A stretch of DNA of 17,731 nucleotides, from the NCBI GenBank assembly GCA_046706185.1, contig JBJKPR010000022.1, positions 1 through 17,731 of the forward strand. Direction: 5' to 3'. Positions within the stretch are counted from its first letter, which is position 1; every line of letters begins with the position of its first letter. Below are positions 8,003-14,513 of the stretch, in pieces. This DNA is from JAJZXY01 sp046706185 (GTDB lineage: Archaea; Thermoplasmatota; Thermoplasmata; Sysuiplasmatales; Sysuiplasmataceae). The notes under the pieces are model-generated. The model saw nothing but the letters and a program-made list of their open reading frames with translations. It did no database searches and was not told the origin of the DNA. Made by a program: the position numbers and the translations under genes.

Positions 8003-9097
8003 TTAATTCTCTTTCCACGAGAATGTTAACATTGCCAGTATGAAGAAAGCAATCGAGATGGTGAATGCAATTGCCATGTCAACAATCGCGGCGGTGTAGT
8101 TGGTGTAGACCATAACAGCGTTCAGTCCATCAATCACGTAGTAGAGTGGCAGGAAGTGGGCAACGCCCTGGAGCCAGGCCGGCATTATGCTTATCGGGAA
8201 GAATGTACCTGAAAGGAACATCATTGGGAAGGTAATTATGTTGCCAATGACAGATGCACCCTCCTCTGTCTTTGCCACCGACCCGGCAAAAGTCCCAAGC
8301 GATACAAACATGAATACACCTATCAGAATGAGCGGAACCAGGAATACATCGAGAGAGACGCGCGCATCAAAAGCCAGGAAGCCAAAACCTATCATGAGCG
8401 CTGCCGACAGGGCAGAGACAATGATGTACCATGTGAATTTCGAGAGGAGCCATTCCCCCCTGGTGAGTGGAGTTAGTGAAAGCTGCCTGAATATCTTGTC
8501 CTTCTTGTAGTTGCTCACAATGAACGTCACTGAAAACATCGGCGTTGTGAGTATCGTGAAACCGATCAGTCCCGGTATGAGAAAATCGACATACCCCTGA
8601 GCGACCACCGAATTGGCGTAACTGCGCACGTAGATGACATCATGCGCATTGCTGAGGTTCAGGTTGATCTGCTGCACCACTATGCCGATTGCCTGGCCCG
8701 CAATCTGCGAGGAGGAGACGGTTGGATTGTTGTAGTAGGGGAGAGAGACTGCCGTCCCAGAGCCAACGTCCGTCCCGAACGTAGCTGGTATCACGAGAGC
8801 AGCGGTGATCGAATGCTGGGAGATGTATTCTGTAATGTTCACGTTGGTGGGTATGAACCTGATAGTCACCAGATGAGTGCTGTTCAGGCCTGCCATCAGC
8901 TGCTGTGCTGCCGGGGAGGTACCGTCCATGTTCTGCACATAGAGAGGCACGGCGCCGCCGCCGTTTCCGGAGAATATGGCTCCGAAGATCGCTATCAGCA
9001 CAATGGGGAATACAAACGTGAAGAAGAGGCCCTCTCTGCTCCTTGCAAAACTTCTGCCGTATACCGAAAGGTCTGCGAAAATGTTCTTGAGCCTCAT
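8003..9097 (-). CDS. ABC-2 type transporter permease with large extracytoplasmic domain (exporter 2)
   Basis: A 364-residue membrane protein. One helix at about residues 22-43 is followed by a hydrophilic region of some 125 residues (about 45-170), then five helices from about 172 onward. This topology, with a big outward loop between the first and second helices, is that of the larger ABC-2 permeases (DrrB/YhhJ/LinJ-like exporters). The cytoplasmic segment KKDKIFRQLSLTPLTRGEWL (about 198-217) is the expected ATPase-coupling region. The external domain has several N-x-S/T sites, which may be glycosylated in archaea. ATG 9097 overlaps the stop of its ATPase gene in an ATGA arrangement, so the two are probably coupled and form one exporter. 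The two permeases in this cluster differ in architecture, so they are not a recent tandem duplication. Confidence 0.9.
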   Translation of the reverse strand: MRLKNIFADLSVYGRSFARSREGLFFTFVFPIVLIAIFGAIFSGNGGGAVPLYVQNMDGTSPAAQQLMAGLNSTHLVTIRFIPTNVNITEYISQHSITAALVIPATFGTDVGSGTAVSLPYYNNPTVSSSQIAGQAIGIVVQQINLNLSNAHDVIYVRSYANSVVAQGYVDFLIPGLIGFTILTTPMFSVTFIVSNYKKDKIFRQLSLTPLTRGEWLLSKFTWYIIVSALSAALMIGFGFLAFDARVSLDVFLVPLILIGVFMFVSLGTFAGSVAKTEEGASVIGNIITFPMMFLSGTFFPISIMPAWLQGVAHFLPLYYVIDGLNAVMVYTNYTAAIVDMAIAFTISIAFFILAMLTFSWKEN

Positions 9098-10008
9098 GCC
9101 GAATCCTCCATCGTTCCGACCATCTTCAGGAAAACATCCTCCAATGTTTCCTCCCTGAGCTGGAGGGTCGTGAGCTCTATGCCTGATTCCCTCACGATGT
9201 CAAGAACCACCGCGATATCTGAATTGTTTGAAATGCCAACCGATATATTGTCTCCATCCACGGTGCACCTGAGCCCTGTGGCTGTTCTGATCTTTCGTGC
9301 AGCCTCCTCGTTTCCGCTGACATACAGTGCCTTGCCGCTGCCGTGCGTCCCGATTATCTCCTGCGGTGTACCGTAGGCGACCATCCTGCCATGGTCCACT
9401 ATTCCTACCCTGTCTGAAAGGACTTCTGCCTCCTCAAGGTAGTGCGTGGTGAGAAGTATTGTCCTGCCCTCCGACTTCAGCTTCCGTATTACATCCCACA
9501 TGTTTCTCCTCGCATGCGGGTCAAGCCCTGTTGTGGGTTCATCAAGGAAGAGCAGTTCCGGGTCGTTGACAAGTGCCAGGCATAGCCCAAGTTTCTGTTT
9601 CTGTCCCCCGGAGAGGTTCATGAAATACGTCTTCTCCATCCTCTTCAGGTCAACGAGGTCTAGAAGCTCATCGCTCCTGTCAGGCACCCTGAAAAGCGTT
9701 GCAAAATACCTGATTGCCTCGACAGGTGTTATCCTCGGAATGAAATTGAAGTCCTGGGGTATTATGCCGACCCTCCTCCTCATTCTCCTCGAATCCCTCC
9801 ACGGGTCGAGGCCCACTATCTCGATGCTGCCGCTGTCGGGCCTGCGCAGCCCCTCGAGCATTTCGATGGTTGTGGTTTTTCCTGCACCGTTGGGTCCCAG
9901 AAGGCTGAACACTTCCCCTTTTCTGACTTCCAGGTCAAGCCCGTCCACTGCCTTGATTTCGCCGTAATGCTTTCTGAGCCCTGACGTCCTGATAACAACT
10001 TCGTCCAT
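9094..10008 (-). CDS. ABC transporter ATP-binding protein (exporter 2)
   Basis: A 304-residue nucleotide-binding subunit from ATG 10008. A TTG at 10029 would add seven residues but has no ribosome-binding site; a GGAGG lies about 12 bases before the ATG, and family members usually begin close to this methionine. Motifs: Walker A GPNGAGKTT (38-46), Q-loop Gln85 in IIPQ, signature LSGGQKQ (132-138), Walker B FLDEPTTGLD (154-163) and switch His189. The C-terminal regulatory region ends with the family pattern LEDVFLKMVG. It is the first gene of the five-gene cluster and overlaps its permease by four bases. It belongs to the same broad group as the exporter 1 ATPase but differs clearly in sequence. 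The nearest known functions are drug or lipid-like substrate export; the cargo is unknown. Confidence 0.93.
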   Translation of the reverse strand: MDEVVIRTSGLRKHYGEIKAVDGLDLEVRKGEVFSLLGPNGAGKTTTIEMLEGLRRPDSGSIEIVGLDPWRDSRRMRRRVGIIPQDFNFIPRITPVEAIRYFATLFRVPDRSDELLDLVDLKRMEKTYFMNLSGGQKQKLGLCLALVNDPELLFLDEPTTGLDPHARRNMWDVIRKLKSEGRTILLTTHYLEEAEVLSDRVGIVDHGRMVAYGTPQEIIGTHGSGKALYVSGNEEAARKIRTATGLRCTVDGDNISVGISNNSDIAVVLDIVRESGIELTTLQLREETLEDVFLKMVGTMEDSA

Positions 10009-10069
10009 CTCCTGGTCGAACCTCCGCAAGTTGACTGAAAGCCGGATTCAGCTTGTCTTACAAAACCCC

Positions 10070-10080
10070 AGTATTTTACC
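10070..10080 (-). promoter_or_regulatory. Candidate TATA box for the five-gene ABC/TraB cluster
   Basis: On the minus strand GGTAAAATACT lies about 65 bases before ATG 10008, which would place transcription start near 10047 with a leader of about 40 bases. The 10009-10138 spacer contains nothing else I recognise. The element is a weak match to the archaeal consensus. Confidence 0.4.
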
Positions 10081-10138
10081 CTGAGCCCATGGCGGACAGC
10101 ATCGCAAGGAGCAGAAGTCTGTCCCTCGTATGATGCGC

Positions 10139-10957
10139 CTACTTTGCAGCGTTGTCCAGCCTCCTCATGTCATCGTTCGACAGTCTCCAGTCCACTGATC
10201 CCAGGTTTTCAAGCAAATGGGCCGTGACTGTCGACTTCGGTATCGGTATCGCTCCCCTGGTGATAATCCAGTTCAGGGCAACCTGTGCTGGTGTCCTTCC
10301 TGTTCTGCCTGCCACTTCCAGCACACTTTCACCTATCCTGCCGGACAGCACCCTTTTCCTTGAAAGTGGCTCATACGCAAGAATCCCGATATTCTCCTTC
10401 CTGCAGTAGTCCATGAGCTCATATTCAGGCGTCCTGTCCAGGAGGCTGTAGGAGACCTGGTTGGTTACAACATCCTCTCTGGAAAGGCAACTCCTTGCAT
10501 CCTCAAGCAGCTGCACATCGAAGTTACTGACGCCAATGTAATCGATCTTGCCCTGCTCCGCGAGTTTCTCCATCGCACTCATAGTCTCCCTGAGCGGTAT
10601 GCTGTCGCTCGGCCAGTGCACCTGGTAGAGGTCAATCTTCTTCACTCCGAGCCTCTTCAGGCTGCCGTTGGCAGACCTGATAACATCGTCATATCTGAGG
10701 TTGGACTGGGAAACCTTCGTTGCGATGAAAACGTCCTTTCCCTCGACTGCCCTTCCGACAATCGACTCAGCGTTCCCTGATCCGTACATTTCAGCTGTGT
10801 CTATGAGGCCGTACCCCATGTCGACGGCATCCCTCACTATTCTCACGCTGGACTCATCATCAGAGTGGTCCGGAGTGAAACCACCCCCTATGCGCCATGT
10901 GCCGAGCCCTATTTCAGGCAGCTTAAGTTTTCTGCCGCTCCCGAATTCGAATACCAC
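10139..10957 (-). CDS. Aldo/keto reductase
   Basis: A 272-residue NADPH-dependent oxidoreductase. The catalytic tetrad of the family is visible: Asp53 in LIDTA, Tyr58 in EMYG, Lys81 in IATK and His114 in QVHWPS. The fold is a TIM barrel; NAD(P)-binding elements near the C-terminus include IPIPKS. The open frame extends to an ATG at 11020, adding 21 residues unlike the family. I chose GTG 10957 because it is preceded by a perfect GGAGG (10963-10967) with five bases of spacing, because the protein then begins just before the usual KLPEIGLGTW, and because a TATA-like element sits at the right distance. The substrate is probably a small aldehyde or ketone and is not predictable. The gene is monocistronic, separated from the ABC cluster by 130 bases and divergent from the methyltransferase-like gene. 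Confidence 0.9.
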   Translation of the reverse strand: MVFEFGSGRKLKLPEIGLGTWRIGGGFTPDHSDDESSVRIVRDAVDMGYGLIDTAEMYGSGNAESIVGRAVEGKDVFIATKVSQSNLRYDDVIRSANGSLKRLGVKKIDLYQVHWPSDSIPLRETMSAMEKLAEQGKIDYIGVSNFDVQLLEDARSCLSREDVVTNQVSYSLLDRTPEYELMDYCRKENIGILAYEPLSRKRVLSGRIGESVLEVAGRTGRTPAQVALNWIITRGAIPIPKSTVTAHLLENLGSVDWRLSNDDMRRLDNAAK

Positions 10958-10987
10958 TGCTCCCTCCCCTTTTACTAATGGGAGTAT

Positions 10988-10998
10988 ACCTATATTTC
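10988..10998 (-). promoter_or_regulatory. Candidate TATA box of the aldo/keto reductase gene
   Basis: On the minus strand AAATATAGG is centred about 36 bases before GTG 10957. A start of transcription near 10967-10970 would put the GGAGG ribosome-binding site at the very 5' end of the mRNA. This supports the GTG start over the upstream ATG at 11020, which would lie upstream of this promoter. Confidence 0.45.
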
Positions 10999-11089
10999 CT
11001 GTCCGCTTCCAGCTGGCCATGATGTTCAGGGGAAACAGCTTAAGTCACCCGCCGCAATCATTGTTCCGCTGCAGCAAGGGGTGTAACAG

Positions 11090-11689
11090 ATGCCAGTGAG
11101 CGGCTACTTCGGTATCCAGGACGCGATAATCATCATACTGTCTGCATCGATGGGCTTCTCCCTTATAAGGCGCAACCCCGACGACCCCACAAGGTGGATA
11201 CCGGTGAACAATCTCACCTTTGCGAGATGGATCGTCGGAGTGGCAGTCGTGGTCGTGAGCAGTATTACAATAGGGCGCATTGAGTCAGCCCTTGATTATG
11301 CCGTTTCATTCGCTGGAGCCATTCTCTTCCTTGCGGGGGCAGTCTTCTTCTACGGTGCGAAGTCGCCCATGTCGTCTATACTGGTCGAGGATGAGAATTA
11401 CGGTGTCTCACTGAGGCCAAAAGGCTTCTACAGGTTTGTGAGGCATCCGCTCTACTTCGGTCTTTTCCTCTGTGCCGCCGGTTTTCCGCTTTATCTCGTC
11501 AGTATCCCCGGGCTTGTTGTCTCGTTTGCTGTCGCACTCCCTGTTCTTCTCTATTCTTCAAAGACACTGGACGCACATTGGACAAGAAGAGCGGGAGAGG
11601 GCTATGAGCTATACTGCGCCTCTGTGCGCCAGTTCCTGCCCTCTGTGAAATCCTCCTGGAAGAAGGAGAACGCCGTGAAAAGGATATAA
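11090..11689 (+). CDS. Isoprenylcysteine carboxyl methyltransferase (ICMT)-family membrane protein
   Basis: A 199-residue protein with about four to five membrane helices: near residues 8-25, 44-62, 68-88 and a hydrophobic block at 121-155. The diagnostic motif of the ICMT/PEMT/NnrU methyltransferase family is GFYRFVRHPLYFG (112-124), followed after the helices by GYELYCASVRQFLP (171-184). These bind S-adenosylmethionine at the membrane face in characterised members. The paired acidic residues that usually precede the last motif are not clearly present. In eukaryotes the family methylates prenylated protein C-termini; the archaeal substrate is unknown. The gene lies 29 bases upstream of mevalonate kinase on the same strand, so a role in isoprenoid or lipid modification is attractive but unproven. 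The start ATG 11090 has a weak purine-rich GGGG stretch about 11 bases upstream. Confidence 0.82.
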   Translation: MPVSGYFGIQDAIIIILSASMGFSLIRRNPDDPTRWIPVNNLTFARWIVGVAVVVVSSITIGRIESALDYAVSFAGAILFLAGAVFFYGAKSPMSSILVEDENYGVSLRPKGFYRFVRHPLYFGLFLCAAGFPLYLVSIPGLVVSFAVALPVLLYSSKTLDAHWTRRAGEGYELYCASVRQFLPSVKSSWKKENAVKRI

Positions 11690-11718
11690 CACACGATACA
11701 TTCATACGGCAAACTGAC

Positions 11719-12645
11719 ATGCGCGTCATAGCATCGGCACCAGGCAAGGTAATTCTCTTCGGTGAACATGCGGTAGTGTTCGGTGAACCCGCAATAGCAG
11801 CTGCCCTCAGCCTCAGAACAGTAGTGACAGCCGAAACGTCAGAAACGGACATGATCAACGGGCTGCCGCTCAACCAGGATCTGAACCCCTACCCTTTCTT
11901 CGCTCTTGAACTGACAGGCACAAGAGGGGTGAAACTCTCGGTCGCATCGGACATACCACCCGGGGCTGGCCTTGGCTCATCAGCTGCGCTCTCGGTTGCA
12001 GCAGTCGGATCGCTGAAGAGGGAGTTGTCCGCGGAAGAGGTGGCATCGGCGGCATTCAAAGTGGAGCTCAGTGCCCAGGGCAGGGCAAGCCCTATAGACA
12101 CATCGACGTCAACGCACGGCCATGCAGTGTACGTGGACAGGAATGCAGGGGATAACCATCTGTGGGCAATTGAGGGGGGCGATGTCCGGTGGCATATACA
12201 CCACATTGAGGTGCCGCAGCTGAATATTGTCATAGGGTTCACAGGGAAGAGCGCGGCGACCGGACCGCTGGTTGAGAATGTGCGCAGACTGCATTCAAGG
12301 TTTGAGGTTGCACGTAGCGCCATTTCGGAGATAGGCGGGATTTCAGCAGAGGCGAGAAGGAAGCTCAGGGCAGGCGATGTTGTAGGCATAGGGGAGCTGA
12401 TGAACCGGAACCAGAAGCTCCTGTCGGTGATTGGCGTGAGCACCAGGGAGATAGAAAGACTGATAGATGCAGTGCGCCCCTACTCGTATGGTGCCAAGCT
12501 GACGGGTGCAGGAGGAGGAGGCAGCGTAATTTCTCTGACTGACCGTCCAGACAGTGTAGCGGATGCTATCAGGAAAAGGGGGTTCATACCGTACATGTGC
12601 ACAATCGGCGGTGACGGCCTGAGGTTTGAGGATGTCCAGGGTTGA
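11719..12645 (+). CDS. mvk: Mevalonate kinase (GHMP kinase family)
   Basis: A 308-residue cytoplasmic kinase that phosphorylates mevalonate on its 5-hydroxyl for isoprenoid precursor synthesis. It has the three GHMP motifs: APGKVILFGEHAVV (7-20) with Lys10, PPGAGLGSSAAL (80-91) for phosphate binding, and KLTGAGGGG (260-268). The catalytic Asp127 is in ASPIDTSTST. The EHAVVFGEPAIA pattern is specific for mevalonate kinase rather than phosphomevalonate kinase, homoserine kinase or the decarboxylase-like mevalonate 3-kinase known in Thermoplasma. The start ATG 11719 has no clear ribosome-binding site; it lies 29 bases after the ICMT-like gene, so translation may be coupled or use a downstream signal. 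The 3' end overlaps the hutI start. No residue of the catalytic core appears to be missing. Confidence 0.94.
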   Translation: MRVIASAPGKVILFGEHAVVFGEPAIAAALSLRTVVTAETSETDMINGLPLNQDLNPYPFFALELTGTRGVKLSVASDIPPGAGLGSSAALSVAAVGSLKRELSAEEVASAAFKVELSAQGRASPIDTSTSTHGHAVYVDRNAGDNHLWAIEGGDVRWHIHHIEVPQLNIVIGFTGKSAATGPLVENVRRLHSRFEVARSAISEIGGISAEARRKLRAGDVVGIGELMNRNQKLLSVIGVSTREIERLIDAVRPYSYGAKLTGAGGGGSVISLTDRPDSVADAIRKRGFIPYMCTIGGDGLRFEDVQG

Positions 12646-13870
12646 TTCAGTCTTCAGGTGTGCCCAGCTGGTCACGGCGGCCGGAAGCGGTCCACTGAAG
12701 GGTGATGAGATGGGCGAGATCACTGTCATTGACGGTGCTGGCATTGCCGTCAAGGACGGGTACGTGGCCGGAATAGGCAGGTACGGCAGGGTGTCGTCCA
12801 GGTTCAGCGGCAGGATTATTGAACTGGGAGACGTGCTCGTATCCCCAGGGCTTGTGGACTGTCATTCGCATCTTGTGTTCTCCGGAAGCAGGGAAAGCGA
12901 GCTGTCGATGAAGCTTGCCGGAAGGAGCTACATGGAGATACTTGATTCAGGAGGGGGCATACTGAGCACTGTCAGGATGACCAGAAAGGCCGGCAGAAGA
13001 AAACTTGCGGCAGAAAGCGCTTCAAGGCTCTCATCAATGCTTGCCGGAGGGGTGACATCTTTCGAGATAAAGAGCGGCTACGGGCTGAACCTCAGCGATG
13101 AGCTGAAGATGCTTGAAGTGGCGAATGAAATAGGAGGGAGCTGCCTGACTTCGCCAACGTACCTTGGTGCTCATGCCTTTCCCCCCGAGAAGAGCAGGCG
13201 CGAATACATCGACGAGATAGTCAGTGTGCACCTGCCGGAGGTCAGGAGACGTTCCCTGTCAGAATGCTGCGACATTTTCATAGAGGAGGGCGCCTACACC
13301 CCCGAAGAGGCAAAGAAGATACTCGGTGCCGCGGGCAGGCTTGGGTACAGGCTGACCGCTCATGTGGATGAGTTCAGCGATACAGGCGGAGCATCCGTCG
13401 CTTCAGAACTCGGGGCGGCGAGCGTTTCGCACCTGGCATTCACACCGCGCTCGGAATTCTCAGCGCTTGCCACCTCGGACACTACCGGCATAATACTCCC
13501 CTCCACTCCGCTGTTTTCCATGAGCAGAAGGTATCCGGATGCAAGGGCAATGATCTCTGAAGGCATGTCCGTGGCCATTGGCACAGACCTCTCACCCAAC
13601 TCGTGGAATGAGAGCATGCTCCTCTCCTCCACGCTCGCAGTGTACAACTGCGGCCTGAAGCAGGAGGAGGCTATCACTGCAGCCACCCTTAACTCCGCCT
13701 TCGCCGCCGGCATAGGAGATGCAGCCGGCTCATTCGAGGAAGGAAAGAGGGCGGACTTTGTTTGCTTTGATGTCGATGATTACAGGAAGCTGTTCTACAG
13801 GTATACCACAAACCCTGTGCTGTCCGTCTACGTTCTGGGAAAGGACCGTGTGCCCCGGGGGCGAGGCTAA
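12632..13870 (+). CDS. hutI: Imidazolonepropionase (histidine degradation)
   Basis: A 412-residue amidohydrolase that opens the ring of imidazolonepropionate to N-formimino-glutamate, the third step of histidine catabolism. Metal and catalytic residues are visible: His78 and His80 (DCHSH), His244 and Glu247 (AHVDEF), His267 (SHLAF) and Asp319 (GTDLSPNSWNES). Family signatures GGGILSTV (107-114) and EIKSGYGL (145-152) distinguish it from dihydroorotase and other amidohydrolases. I start it at ATG 12632; a TTG six bases earlier would only add two residues. It overlaps the last 14 bases of the mevalonate kinase gene, so it is translated from the same mRNA. The other hut genes (histidase, urocanase) are not in the window. 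A hairpin and T-tract follow the stop. Confidence 0.93.
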   Translation: MSRVDSVFRCAQLVTAAGSGPLKGDEMGEITVIDGAGIAVKDGYVAGIGRYGRVSSRFSGRIIELGDVLVSPGLVDCHSHLVFSGSRESELSMKLAGRSYMEILDSGGGILSTVRMTRKAGRRKLAAESASRLSSMLAGGVTSFEIKSGYGLNLSDELKMLEVANEIGGSCLTSPTYLGAHAFPPEKSRREYIDEIVSVHLPEVRRRSLSECCDIFIEEGAYTPEEAKKILGAAGRLGYRLTAHVDEFSDTGGASVASELGAASVSHLAFTPRSEFSALATSDTTGIILPSTPLFSMSRRYPDARAMISEGMSVAIGTDLSPNSWNESMLLSSTLAVYNCGLKQEEAITAATLNSAFAAGIGDAAGSFEEGKRADFVCFDVDDYRKLFYRYTTNPVLSVYVLGKDRVPRGRG

Positions 13871-13877
13871 TGGCTGA

Positions 13878-13930
13878 GCGCTCACATGAGCGCACTGGGA
13901 GCTCTCATCATTTTTCCCTTTTCTTCCTTT
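13878..13930 (+). terminator. Hairpin plus T-tract after hutI
   Basis: Eight bases after the hutI stop, GCGCTCA (13878-13884) and TGAGCGC (13887-13893) form a perfect inverted repeat (practical stem 6 bp, four-base loop). Then from 13911 the + strand runs TTTTTCCCTTTTCTTCCTTTT. The T-tract lies inside the 3' end of the convergent Lrp gene, where it encodes the Lys/Arg-rich tail. Archaeal termination depends mainly on the T-tract, so the signal probably stops the ICMT-mvk-hutI transcript. Confidence 0.6.
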
Positions 13931-14432
13931 TCCTCGCTTCCGCCCTCCCGGTGCCGTCGACCAGGACAGACTCCTGAATCTCCTCCTTCAGAGTATTCAG
14001 GGCGTAGAATGTGTTGCTCCTTTCGACGCCGTCGATCTTTGTGAGCTGTTCAATTATGCTGCTGAGCTCCTCCTTGCTCCTGCATCTTATCATCACGATG
14101 AAGTCCACATCACCGATCACAAAATAGACGGCCCAGACTCCCCTTATGCGCGAGATCGCCTTCCCTATGTTCTCCGAATAGTTGGGGCCGTATCTGCCGC
14201 GGACGAGCGAAATCGCGGTGAAGTTGTTGCCTAGCTTCTCAGGATCAAGAAGTGCATGGAACCCTCTGATGACGCCCTTGTCCTGCAGCGCCTTCACCCT
14301 GTTGTGCACAGTTGATTTTGAAATGAGCAGCTTTGTGGCTATATTCTGGAAGCTGACACTCCCATCCTCCGCCAGCATCTGCAGTATTCTCCGGTCGGTT
14401 TCGTCCAGCTTTACTTCCCTTGAAGCCGCCAT
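13908..14432 (-). CDS. Lrp/AsnC-family transcription regulator
   Basis: A 174-residue DNA-binding protein. The helix-turn-helix occupies about residues 10-65, with the recognition-helix region IATKLLISKSTVHNRVKALQ and the typical start LDETDRRILQML. The RAM ligand-binding/dimerisation domain spans about 70-150 (ISLVRGRYG to TFYALNTLKEE), including GDVDFIVMIRCRS. A very basic tail KRKKREK ends the protein, an extension beyond the family core of about 150 residues. Members bind amino acids and control amino-acid metabolism. Its neighbours are hutI (convergent) and an aminotransferase gene immediately upstream on the same strand, so these are plausible targets; that is inference. A strong TATA box about 26 bases before the ATG implies a leaderless transcript. 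Confidence 0.92.
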   Translation of the reverse strand: MAASREVKLDETDRRILQMLAEDGSVSFQNIATKLLISKSTVHNRVKALQDKGVIRGFHALLDPEKLGNNFTAISLVRGRYGPNYSENIGKAISRIRGVWAVYFVIGDVDFIVMIRCRSKEELSSIIEQLTKIDGVERSNTFYALNTLKEEIQESVLVDGTGRAEARKRKKREK

Positions 14433-14452
14433 GGTTCGCAGTTATGTGCGCT

Positions 14453-14463
14453 ATATTATAAAG
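14453..14463 (-). promoter_or_regulatory. TATA box giving a leaderless Lrp-family mRNA
   Basis: On the minus strand CTTTATAATATAG is centred about 26 bases upstream of the A of ATG 14432. Archaeal transcription starts about 25 bases from the TATA centre, so the mRNA would begin at or within a few bases of the start codon, with no room for a ribosome-binding site. Lrp-type regulators often bind their own promoter; I could not see an obvious operator. Confidence 0.6.
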
Positions 14464-14513
14464 CTCCTTTTCGCTGGCCTGGACTCCTGTATTGGCAACT
14501 CGCCCGCCTCCGC

